Of a DNA stretch of 64,000 nt, positions 11,902 through 23,700 are shown in pieces (position 1 is the first letter of the stretch; each line of letters starts with the position of its first letter). The translations under genes were made by a program, and so were the position numbers. A model generated the notes under the pieces. That model did not search any database and was not told the origin of the DNA. It saw nothing but the letters and a program-made list of their open reading frames with translations. This stretch comes from Hippopus hippopus. Taxonomy: Eukaryota > Mollusca > Bivalvia > Cardiida > Cardiidae. Location of the stretch: positions 14,234,255-14,298,254 of the forward strand of contig OX328109.1 of assembly GCA_946811185.2 (NCBI GenBank), read 5' to 3'.

Positions 11902-12443
11902 CAGGGGCGTAGCTAGCAAGAAAAAGTACGCAAATGGATTGTTTGATTGTATGGTGTTTATCGCCATTTTCAACATTGTTCCAGTTCTATCGCGGCGACC
12001 AGTGCACTTATGCATGCTTTCCTGGAGTTTCTTTTACCAGTACTCCCCACAATATTCTTTCCATGCCACTGGCTGCTTTCCCACTTAACCATTGTCGAGA
12101 AAATGGTCAGCGGTGAGAGAGGATTAATCCTGTCGCAATGACTATCATCAATACTCGGTAAGAAATTGGCCGGGCTGGGAATCGAACCAGCGACCCCCTA
12201 TTCTCAAGTCCTGTAGGCTACCGACTGAGCTACCGAAGCTCGGCCGCAAATATATCACCCAAGGCGCGAAGTGCTGAGAGAGGGGAGGGGGATCTCCCAG
12301 GAGGGTCTCCTCCAGGCAAGATTTTAATTCTGGAAGCTATTTGTGGCCTCTGTTGGCTTTTTTTTTTTGTAAATTTGTCTCCTTTTTTTTTGCAAATTGA
12401 ACGCAAAGTTCTGCGTTTGCTTATAGGCAGCTACGCCCCTGAA
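11902..12443. mobile_element. hAT-like element carrying an S1 SINE
   Basis: Ends CAGGGGCGTAGCTAGC and GGCAGCTACGCCCCTG face each other, as in hAT-type elements. A reverse S1 SINE (11942-12244) sits inside, flanked by cgcaaat on both sides. The remaining own sequence is about 240 bp with no transposase. Confidence 0.7.
11942..12244 (-). mobile_element. S1 SINE, full length, reverse
   Basis: Box B (gggaatcgaaccagcgacc on the plus strand) and box A (taccgactgagctaccg) are both intact. Confidence 0.9.
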
Positions 12444-12917
12444 TGATTTTATATAAATTAGGCGTACTTCAGTTCTTAGAGCACCAAAACTATAAGAATG
12501 AAATTTTCACTCCAGAAACGACAAACCAACTGAAATTTTTTGTGGCTAAAGAATCGTTGCTCGGCGGCCAGAGTGGAATCAAAATAAGACCTCGCGTTTC
12601 AAGAACGGTCCAATCTTGATTCACACATCACACCGGCCAAAAAATAGCCTACGTTGTAAAGGCAATCATAGAGCGCTAGGTAGGTACATAATAATAAACA
12701 TCAAATTTTCAATCAAGAAAAGAAACATAAAAAGAAAATCAAACCTTGTTTTAGTTGAGAAATTTCAAGAGGGTAATGCAGAATCAAGACAACAACTGCA
12801 CTTTCGCGCAGTCCGGTCTCGATCCAGACTGGATACAGAATAGAATTGAGCTGTATACAGGCAGTTGTATAGCGTTAGGTAAGTGGGCCTACAGGTATCA
12901 GCCAAGAAAAGACACAT

Positions 12918-13065
12918 GCGCCATGCTGTGGGAAAAACGGGCCTAATGCATCCCCGTTATGCAGTACTACCAAGCAAGTCATCAGAGTATTCTATAGACC
13001 CATAAAGTCTATTTTGTATAAAAAAAAAAAAAACCTACTGAATCATGAGACAAAAAAGACAATGC
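12918..13065 (+). mobile_element. M2 left part
   Basis: gcgccatgctgtggg to ctactgaatcatgag; an A-run replaces part, and the hairpin side is missing. Confidence 0.65.
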
Positions 13066-14004
13066 TCCATATGGCTGCTTTTCGAAGGTTGCTGAATCAA
13101 GATTAGGCCGCGCCCCTTGTGCAGTCCGGTCCCGACTGACATTTATCATAAACTATAATTGTAAAGGCAATATATGACGATTTTATGATTATTTAAAATC
13201 AAAGTCACTCAAGACTTGTAACATGAATAAATGCCTTTTGAAGTTTGAACACTATGGCCAGAATGTCTCAATACATATAACGGGTGGCATAGATTCGAAC
13301 AGTCGTTTTGTGAAGTTATCGTAACGTCGTATAGATCCATGTAGATCTAGACTATAATGATGTGAAAAAATAGGCCTACTTTATGATGTGATAGGGACAT
13401 TACTATTTCTAGATTTAAAAATAACTGACAGTAGTATAGGTAGATGTAGTAAGGGATATAGATTCTATTTCGTGACCAGAAGGTACGCTCCCTTATAAGA
13501 TTAATATTGTGGTTCCGCTTTTTCGAGATTTTTTTCTGCTCTGGTTACGGCATATCCCATCATTTTTAGCCATTTAATTTATCGTTTACAAGTGTTTACA
13601 GTGTGGGCGAGTCTGAAATTCTCACCAGCATTTTATCCTCTCAACGCGATCGCTTCATAAACCTTTCTAAGGGTAGTAAAACCACTGGGTTGTATACTGA
13701 AAAGTTGAAAACTTGGAGATGTATGTTCAACAAAGACGAAAAAAGGTGTCACACTAGATCAGGGATCGTATATACATATCATGTATATATAGGGTACCTG
13801 ACTAGATCAAGACCTAGTAATTTTTTCCTCGCTCAATTTGGGTGAAAATACGACTGTATGACCGTTTGTCTAACGAAGCCTTTTTCTCTGTATTTCACTG
13901 ACGTGTATGTCCACAAAAGCTAGGGAATGTAGCATCATATCACATGCTTCTAATCTCTTTCGTTTGGGGCCGAATCTTCTTGGGATCGAATCTTCAACCA
14001 GCCG

Positions 14005-14031
14005 CAACAACAACAACAACAACAACAACAA
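14005..14031 (+). repeat. (CAA)9 microsatellite
   Basis: Uninterrupted caacaacaa run. Confidence 0.9.
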
Positions 14032-14266
14032 TTATCAAAGATGGCAAACGAGTTGTGAGATCGAAAAACAACATGTATTGTCATTATTTCAGTTCTATAC
14101 GAATGCGGTAGAGTCAAGGTTTACGCTGAGTAATATGTTATTGCAAAGAAAGTTAACTCTGGTCTGGGATTTACACTATCCGTTATTTAGGAAGATACTT
14201 TGAATCAAAAAAGCGTTGAAACTGTAGGCCCTAATGTCCATAATTTTTTAGGGGTCCATGGAAAAA

Positions 14267-14374
14267 CCAAATTTCACCCATAGGCACTTAGTTTCCATGA
14301 CTTTAAATTTCACAACTTATATTTATTTCTGTATATTGAAAATACTACTGGCTCGCGACCAGTGGCGGCCATTT
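14267..14374. repeat. Inverted repeat arm (partner at 18113-18256)
   Basis: tttccatgactttaaattt, tatttctgtatattg and gaccagtggcggccat occur here and inverted at 18113-18256. The short word ccagtggcggccat also occurs at 14557. Confidence 0.75.
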
Positions 14375-17300
14375 TTTCAAACCTTTTAATCTACAAGTTT
14401 ATCCTCTTCAAGTTGACAAAGCATATTTTACGTGGGCAAACTAGGGTTCAATATTGTTAAATTCATGAGAGGAAATCTGAAATAGACTTATAAGTGAAAC
14501 TCGGAACGTTATGGATAACCCGGTCGGTCATTGGACGAACTTACGTTACGAAGAGCACCAGTGGCGGCCATCCGAATTTTGTGCACAGAATTACTGTAGT
14601 ATCACAATCGCCAGAAGATACCGAATAGAAAATCATTTTTTCGTGAAATTATGCAATATTCTAGCAAGTCTAAGGTTTCATACGATCCCTACAGACGGTT
14701 AAAAAGGAGCAACCTACAGCTGGGTCCATATTCTACTATCACAATTCATACACGCATGCACGAGCCAAAAATAGATATGCACTATGGCAGCTGAGGTTGC
14801 ACAGGGGGTAGTATAATACTGGAAGTTTATCAATATTCAACTGCATATATCATTCTTCCTGAAAATAGGGGAAAACGTGGAGGGAAAAACAGAACTCGGG
14901 TGAGTATAAGCTCAGTTTCGTTTTCTGACAGCATTTCATTTGTTGATGTACTTGGTTACGATAGTAAAATACTGCCAATTATTTCAATTAGGATTTTAAG
15001 AAAAAAAAAAGCCAATTATTTCATGAACACATAGTTTATAAAAAGTGCTGATGTTGAAACTGACCCATTGAACTGATTAAAATTATATTTTGTTATTTCA
15101 CAATCACAAATTTTATTATTTCACAATCACAAATACCTTTTTTAAGGGGAAAGGTGTCAGGTGACTTCAGGTGATGGCACCATATGATCAGGTGCATAAA
15201 CAGAAAAATTCAATGGTGCAGGATGATGAATTATCATATTTCACATAAAGATCTTAATTGTAAAATAGATGTTTTTCTTTTACAACCAAACTCTCTCCCT
15301 GACAACAATTACTACAGACAAAATAACTTTTATCCAAAACATGGATAAACCCACACTCTCTTGGTGAAACTACAAGTTTCTGTTCTAACTCAATGCAAGC
15401 AGTTCACAGTCTGGAAACACAGACTTGTAAACATACTTATCAGACTATCATCTAAAACAGTGTAAGACTGCTTTTCTTCTGTATTTGATTTTGTAGTCTT
15501 GTTAGTGCATTCAAAAGTTACACATTTAATGCTTCTTTTTCTTTTCTGCCCTCCTACTGTCTGTCTGCTCTTATCTCTCTTCTTCAGCATTTCTGTTTTC
15601 TTCCAGCCTCTTGTGAACTCGTAAGTATGTTATCACTGTTTCCTACAGATTCAGAAACCCAAATAGATAGGGTGTTGATTTGACATGTACACCTATGTAT
15701 GTACATTTTTTGTACAATTTTTTATGGTCTGGTAATTTAAATTGAAAAAGATATTTTGACTTTGTCAAAATGTGAACATGTTTGAATATTGCTTAACACC
15801 TGTTCATTATTTCATATTTAGATGAGAGAAGTACGAGTTTTATAATGAAAGCTTTAAAAACTGTAACAGAGAGTCTGATCTGGTATTTTCAGATTTGGTT
15901 GGAGCTGGTGGAAATACATGTGAGAAGGATTCTGGAATCAGGCCCTCCTTTAAAAGAGGATTGACTGAAAAAGTGCAAACTGGCCAAGCAAATTGAACCT
16001 TTCTTTGCTGCAATTGTATGTCTAAATATTTCTTCTGCAGATGGTGCCCCCTGTTCCTCAGATCTGTCTCTACATTTGTATATCAGCCATGATGGAATTA
16101 CATGTGGTATGTAAATGGAATCTCTGTTGACTAGAAGGATTTCATACTTCTTTAAAGAACCCCAGATGAGAGCCTTTGACCTTGATACACACATATGAGC
16201 TCGTATTTATAAGTTTGCTTCATACAATCAACTTTGGGAGCAAAAGTAATTATGTTAAAAACCGTTTGTAATTATTTGGTAGTATGTTTGTGATATTTTA
16301 ATTAGAATTTTGTTAAATAAATTATTATCATCATGATAATCATATTCTTACAGGTTGTGGCACTTGTGATATTTAAGCTCACACTTTTTCTAATGGGTCC
16401 AAATATTGCAAAAAGTAACAGTCTCGGCCCTCAGAGTCTTGATTGTTTATAGATGTACACCTTTGTTGACAGCACTGAGCAGTGGAACACAGATGGTCCA
16501 TTGTGTGGCTTCAAACTGCAGGAAACTTGGCTTTGCTGATGATGGTATTCTAATCATTAAAACCTGGCCTTGCAGCCATCACTGAAAACTTCAGCTTAAT
16601 TTTGCTTTGAAACAAAAAAACAGTTTTATTGCTTGATTTTTTTTTTTTTTTTCAGCTCATTAATTTTGAAACAGGTGAAAAATTAAAAAAAAAAAGGCTT
16701 TCAGAAACAGAAGAGAAAGAAGAAAATGTGGGAAAGAAGAAGATGTATGCTATCAGCGTTGTTATGTTTTCCTACTATGTTTTCTTCACTTTAAACTTTT
16801 TTTTTATTAGAAACACATTGTAATGCCATCTGCACATGCTTTTAATATGAACAAGACTAAAACTGTATCTTGGATCTAGTAAAGAGTAAGATACAGCAAT
16901 TGATTTAACATGAACTTGGTTGTCTATAAATTTCAATTCTATAGTTGTGTGTCCAACGCAATCCAATGTGTCCTCAAGAGGATCAAAGTCATTTACCATC
17001 CTTGATCTTTATCTGTTAAGTTTCCCAAGAACATTCTCTTTGAGACTTTGATATCTTCCAAAAAAAATCTTAACCATTTGTTGGATGGCCAACATCACAT
17101 TATAAACAAGGTTACTGCTTCTTTGCATTAATTTAACCTTCCCCCCCCCCTTTCCGATTATTGCTCCTTCAAAAACCTCATCTAGTCATGTATTCTAGGT
17201 AGATATACTTGACTGATGCAATTTGCAACTTCTTCACCATAAAGCATTCTGGCTTGGTCAAACTGATGTTACATTTATAACCGCACTCCCAGACATGCTG

Positions 17301-18112
17301 GGTCAAACTTGTGTTTCATTTATACCCCCCCCCCCCTTGTTGACCGTTTTCCTTGAAATAGAGCAGGCCTATAAAATTTGTTGTTGCTTGTCCGACAGTT
17401 ATGGGCCAGATATAGCCATGTAAAGTCTTGTCGTTAAATAGGATTTTGCAGGCATTTGTTTAAAAATCGAAAAACTTCATTTTATACCTTTTTTTTCAGC
17501 AGTCGCACAGGAATACCGGTACTGTATACATGTAGATTTACATAATATTTTTTTTTTTTATTAATAGATCTAAATAAAAATATGAAATTTGAACAAATTA
17601 AATTTATATGGTAATCTAGAATCGTACTAGTTAATATCATTTTTGTCCCACCATCCAAGGGCAACCTGGTAAGCAATAACGAGGTTTATGAAAAAGAGTA
17701 TAGTTACTGACTGAAGTGGATAGCTATGCATCTGCATGACGTCATTTAACGCTTGCCTTCTGCAAGCATAGCGTGATTTGTGTCTCTCGTGAATATTTTG
17801 GATTTAATTCTTAAACACTTAAATAATGGACTAATCGATGAGGTAAGTGAAAAATCACCGTATATGTGACATTTTTGATACTGAAACATTGTTCTGTTGG
17901 ATTATTTAAGGTTTAAATCGGTGATAGAGGTCAATCCCCCGGAAGTGATTTTTTGACACATGGGGGGGGGTGACAGGGGATACTTGTTTATATTTTTACT
18001 TAGTGTGTCAAATTTCAACTTTTATTGGTCATTTGACACACCGTTTCTTCTTTTTTAACATGACCAAGAGCTTTGATATGCTAATGTACGCACAAACGCG
18101 ATATCATAGAAA
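14375..18112. other. Intergenic stretch between the inverted arms
   Basis: AT-rich with poly-C runs near 17145 and 17325, poly-A/T runs, and a very degenerate P1-like piece near 16670-16890. No gene or transposase seen on either strand. Confidence 0.5.
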
Positions 18113-18256
18113 TGGCCGCCACTGGTACTTGGCCGCCACTGGTAGCGAACCAGTAGTATTTATAATATACAGAAATAAATGATAAATGTAAGTTGTAAAT
18201 TTAAAGTCATGGAAACCAAGTGCCTATGATTTCACCTATAACCAAAATTTCACCTC
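18113..18256. repeat. Inverted repeat arm
   Basis: Opens with two copies of ggccgccactggta, then the inverse of the 14267 arm. Confidence 0.75.
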
Positions 18257-18291
18257 AAACAGACCGTATTTCACCCAAACAAGACAAAATC

Positions 18292-18523
18292 TTGGCATAA
18301 TACCGGAAAACGCCCCGACATATATCGCGAAAACCCATGAAAATCAAAATTATGTGTCAAAAACATTGCAATTGTTTTACAGATTCATTTCGTCTATATC
18401 GTATACAATATTTGTCAATGGAATAAAGCTGAAAATTTCATTAATTTCGTCTTTTAACTTAAAAAAAAACGATGCCACATGTATGCATTGAACGCGGCGG
18501 GGCGTTTGCTGGTATTATGCCAA
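18292..18523. mobile_element. Short TIR element
   Basis: Ends TTGGCATAATACC and GGTATTATGCCAA, widened by aaaacgcc / ggcgttt; 232 bp, no coding capacity. Confidence 0.78.
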
Positions 18524-18825
18524 AATTTTCTCTTGTAGTAATAGGTTTAGTCTGAAACTATAATATTTTTTATAAAGCATAATTTCAAGTTACTTTTTTG
18601 GGGGGAAAAAAAAAATCTTTTTGTAATTGTAATTTGTCGGGGTTTCCTTCATTAGAACCGTATTTCACCCTATGTGACTGTAAGAATTACATTACCGTGA
18701 AATTTACACACCGAATTTCACTTGCGAGATGTAGATAGAATATTGACACAAATAACATTTTTGGAAAAGAAACAATTACACAAGTTCTTCTTATAAGCAG
18801 TTGCTTCTTCCAGCCAAAGTTTTTT

Positions 18826-19165
18826 GAATCCTTTACCATACACCTCTGTACAGGAGGCCTTTTGAAAACATAGGCCTGAGCCTTTTCCCAAAATGTTTTC
18901 TCAGTTTTCCAAACCAAATTCAATCATTTCAGTGGCATTTAGCCCTTTATCACACAATCCCGACTTTAACGACTCTAAGAAAAAGGCCTTTTGAAAACAT
19001 TGTAGAATAAGGAGAAAATGCTGGTAACCAGCATTTTCTCCTATCCCTACAATGTTTTCTATCCTTCCAAAACAAATTTTAATTTTTCAGTCAAAATTAT
19101 TTTGTCATCTGCAAATGCTTTCAATTTGGACAAGTCTGAAACTTTTGTCATTTGGTAAAGAGATA
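18826..19165. mobile_element. P1 fragment followed by a P1 copy
   Basis: 18826-18937 is a core-less fragment. 18938-19165 is nearly complete, with core gctggtaaccagc and end tttggtaaagag. Confidence 0.82.
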
Positions 19166-19332
19166 ATGTGTCGTCCTCCAGTGCTTTCAAGTCTAACATG
19201 TCTAAAATTTTGTTGTCTGGTACAGCCTTTAATATGGTTACCACAGGAATATGAAAAGTCTATATGCATGGGAAAGCTAAAGGGTTATGTCTTTACAAAT
19301 GGATAAACTTACAGATTTATCCAAGTCAAAAG

Positions 19333-19522
19333 TTTAACCATTTGCAAACGACAAATTAGATGATGATTTATGTCTTTGAAAGAGTAGAAAATGTTGTGGA
19401 AAAAGGAGGAAATACTGGGTACAATCATGTTCAACCAGGATTTTCTCTTTATTTCCATTATGTTCCCATAAGGCTACTCTATCAGGGTCATTATAACATG
19501 GAATTGTACAGTAAGAGGTTAA
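19333..19522. mobile_element. P1 MITE copy, degenerate
   Basis: Lies 70 bases before the leader of paralogue A. Its core is disrupted (gggtacaatcatgttcaacc). Confidence 0.6.
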
Positions 19523-19593
19523 AACTGTCAAGAAAAATGAACTAAGAGATTTGACAATGCAAAAATGAAGAAAGGATTAATTTTCTCTTTCAG

Positions 19594-20772
19594 AACTATC
19601 TGTGAGAGATGAAGATGGAAGTTTTAGATGCACAGAACTATTCCTCCTGTCTGCTTGAGCAGCTACATGAGCTGCAACAGAACAACATACATTGTGACGC
19701 AAGGCTCACAGCGGATGGTGGGGGGATTTCAGCCCACAAAGTTGTCTTAATGGCAGCAAGCTCTTATCTTAATTCTTGTTTTTCTACAAAAGTTCAGTCT
19801 GAACTAGGCTGCAAGGGTTTTATACACATTAAAGGTATGCCCCTTAAACTGGTGGAACGAGTTGTCAGTTTTATATATACTGGAAAATTGTTGATTTGCA
19901 AAGAAGATTTTGATAATACCTATAGACTGTGCAAGAACCTAGAAATACCAAAAGCAGTTATGTTGTGTGAAAATTATCAAAGAAACTTGGATATGGATAT
20001 AGAAGGAAACAGAGAAGGAACATCAACATTACCGGTGATGGATATCTCTTGTGAAACAGAGGATGTCAAGATGAACCAACAAATTACTGATGTAAATATG
20101 AAATGTGAAAATGGAGAAGCAAATTTCTTATCTGATGATATGAGTCATTTTGAAGAGAAAAATAGGAAAAGTTGCTTTGTTGTAGAGAAAAGTAGAAATT
20201 TGAGAAAGTCTCTCAGAAAATCCCTACCTGATGAAGACAGCAGTTTAAAAAGAAAATTCATCATAGATCAAGCAAAAAGGAAACATCTGAAAGTGAAATT
20301 GACAGATTCAAAGAAGGTAAAGAAAACTTCAAGCAAAAGTAACAATGAAGAAAATCAGGGAAGTGAAAAAGTTGAAAAAGATGTTTCTGATGAGACAGTT
20401 GTTGTTGAAGATTTTTACATAAAGAAGGAAAGTGAAAATGATTCTGATCAAGTGGAATCTGAAGAAATGAACAGTCCTTCAATACAAACCACAGAAATTA
20501 GTCTAAATATTGTAACCAGTAAAGAAGAATCATGTCCTTTCAGTATAGGAAAACAGTCAAAAAATTTTGATTGCAGACAAAAATGTGTGAATAAGAAACA
20601 AAAAAGCAAGGATGATAAAAGAAACATTGAAGTGAGAAGACTTAAAACATTTCCATGTTCATTTTGTAGCAGAATCCTGACAAGTCATAAAAGACGGGCT
20701 TTTCACGAGTTTATCAAACATGGAGCACCGTATGATGAGAAGCGCTACAAATTGCATTCATGTCCAAAAGAG
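19594..20772 (+). CDS. Paralogue A exon 1: 15-nt leader, BTB domain, linker, finger 1
   Basis: Coding begins at 19609. The exon ends at 20772 in CPKE before gtatgg, not at the in-frame TGA at 20854: the paralogue has the same donor position, and splicing there restores the C-x4-C of finger 2. Finger 1 is CSFC ... H-x4-H. Confidence 0.92.
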
Positions 20773-23700
20773 GTATGGATGTCTGTACTAGTTGACAACA
20801 TTTTAGATGTTTTTGAAAAGGCAAAGAAAAAAAAACACTTTCGCAGAAGACAATGAAATGTGGATCAAAATGTGGGATTTGTCTGTTAGAGGGTAAAAAC
20901 CATCGTGGGAAATAGCTTTTTATACATTTCTAATGTTTTCAATTTTTTTTCCCCCAGGGTTGCTAAAACTTTTAATTTTTTTGATAAAAGGTAAACCTAC
21001 TAAACATCCTTTTTCTTTGTCTTCCAACCTATTACTTATGAAAACATTATGCAAAAGGAGATTGTATCTATAACAATGCTACAATGTATTTTATTCATGC
21101 TACACATTTCATTTTGATTTTCCTCACTCGAGGTGCTTGGATTTTCATTGGAGTGTCCATTGGCAGGACACTTTAGATCTGTCGCCTTACCTTGATGAAC
21201 CCTAGACACGCATGAATAAGTAAGCTTTTGCTGTTATATGACCAAAATGATTGATGAAAGTGGCGTTCTGCACCATTTGATAAATCAAAATTTCTTCATC
21301 TTCAGGCAGAGCTCGAGATAAAAGGGAGTGATGGTATTTTAAATCCATTATTTCTCTTCAAAACCCAATGTTGTGAGTAGTCATTAGAATCGTCTCTATG
21401 AGACAATGTATTTTTGTAAAGGGTAAAGGTTTCTTACACAGGCTATACAACTCTGCAAAGCTTGAAGTATCTTACTTTTATCTAGAGAATTTAGGCCCAC
21501 CCAGGTAGCTCAGTGGTTACTGGTTAGCATATCAGACTCATGACCTGGTGGTTGTGAGTTTGATACCTGTTGAGGTAAACTTTCTATCCGGCGATTTTTT
21601 GCCTCTCGCCTCTGATGAATGTGAGAAAGTAGTCGGTGACTTGGAAAGAAAGTTTTGTCAGTACTGGTGTGAGAAAGCCAGAAAACACATGCCTAGGTGC
21701 ACTGACAGCTGTGATATGACCATAGCTGTTAAAAGTAAAAACAGTGTTAAACTTCAATTAAATCAATCAATCAATCAAAACCTGAGAAGTTTTGGTCATT
21801 TTAAGGATTACAATCCCTAACTCATAGGTAAATATAGTGTAACACTGACATTTTTGTACAGGCTATTTGGCCAATCTCGGCAGCTTCCGTCTTTTAATAT
21901 GAGAGTTAGGGGCTGTAGACTTTAAGTAAATTTATGAATCGACACACAGATCAAAATATTACGTTCAAAAGTTTTGACAAAAATAATCTCCTTTAATGTG
22001 GTGAAAGAACATTTTTTGCTACACAGCATGATTTTACAACTTTTTTCCAGGGTTGCACATATGTTGCAGAAAACAACAGTAATTTACAACTACACCTGAA
22101 AAGTCGGCATGGTGAAGATAGGCCACATGTGTGTGAATTCTGCGGGAAAGCATTTAAACTGCCAAGTATCCTTGCCATTCATTTAAATATCCATACAGGA
22201 AGTAAGCTGTGGAAATGTACTACATGTGGGGAACAGTTCAACCAGCAAACAGGATTGAGTGTGAGCTATCCGTTTTGTTGTTCTAATACCTCTAACCCTA
22301 TGCCTCATAATCCCGACTTTTAATGACCCTGAGAAAGAGCCTATTTGAAAACATCGTAGAAAAAGCATTTTCTCCGTTTCCCAAAATGTTTTTTATTCTA
22401 TCAATGGACAAATTTCCTCATTTGACTCACATTTTAATTGTCGTCTACAAGTGCTTTGAATTTGGATAAGTCAACATTTCTCTCAAAAGTAGTGGCCCTG
22501 TGTTGGTCATGTGTCTGTCTTTGCATCCATCTGTGTGTCTCTAAGTTGACTTTTATTTCAAACATATTTTGCTCCCAAACTACCCATCCAGTTTTGATCA
22601 AACTTCACTCTTCACTCCGGTTTTCAGTTAGATATTATCTTTCAAAAGGGACACAGGGGTCACATTTTCTCCAATTTCTTTGCACATCTTATGTCACTAT
22701 ATACATTTTAAGAGGCGATGTACCAATATGATTTCTTTAGTTACGGCATTTGATGATTGACAAATGAAAATTTCTGTGTTTCATGATAGACTAATGGAGC
22801 TTCAAAGATCCATGATGTCAGTTACTTGTATTGTTCATTTATCAGGCATTGAAGCAATACAGGATCATCACAGTCCTCAATTTTTTTTGCCCCTACCCAT
22901 CTTTAATTATCAGTTTATCATTTTTTTGAAACCTTTTTAACATGTTACAATTACTAGAGTATTTTCTAGATGCATCTCTTTTTGTGCAATATTGTTGAAA
23001 TGTGATTATTATTTCTGTCTGGCATATACATGTACTTGTATCTTGTTTGGTATGAATATCTTGGAAGTCTATAAACAATACAAAGCCTAGGTCGAGCAAT
23101 CAAAGGCCATCATAGCCCTCTTGCTTTTTTTCTTTGCTATTTTAGAAGCACATAAAAAGACACCATTTGGGGGAATCTTCATGGGTAGAGCTGTGTCACC
23201 TGTGCTCTGAAAAATTTCTACAGAAGTCAGACCTCGTTTGGCACCTGTTTAGAGTCCACAATATACCATTACCAGATGGATATAAAGCGTAAGTAATCTT
23301 TTTATTCTGTGATTTTGACATCCATTCATGTAACACAAGGTTGGGGTCTTAACTTCTCACAGACTTTACCAAAGAAAGTGGCATCAACTTATTTGTGCAA
23401 TCTTCATGCACATGACAGGCATTGTCTCGCAGCCAACAACTTTTGAAAGTGTTCTGGCTAAAGAAGAAACTGCTTGCAGGTAGTAGTGAAAAATTAATAG
23501 AAAGAATTAAAATTGAGTGGAACCCTTTTGCTGACTATCATACATGCTCTATTGTTTTTCAGATTCATATGTGACATTTGCAACTATCTGACAAAAAGTA
23601 TACAGGATTTGGAGAGACATCAAAATGCACATAAAGGTAGGATTGCACACTGCGCTAATTCCACAAAGCACTACATGCTAAGGATTAGAAACTGCAGCGT

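Larger units (their letters stand above)
12444..14266. other. Intergenic, apart from an M2 fragment
   Basis: Contains the M2 left part and single Q-like arms near 12790 and 13110. Open frames here (for example 13603-13845) show no recognisable domain. Confidence 0.5.

Noticed and set aside
13603..14203. Two plus-strand open frames, one with an Asn run
   Set aside because: No domain, no splice context; the Asn run is the CAA microsatellite in another frame.
15889..16194. 101-codon minus-strand frame
   Set aside because: Translation has no motif and no supporting splice sites or neighbours.
20773..20856. Extension of BTB paralogue A exon 1 to the in-frame stop at 20854
   Set aside because: It would end the protein after one finger; the donor at 20773 is conserved in the paralogue and rebuilds finger 2.
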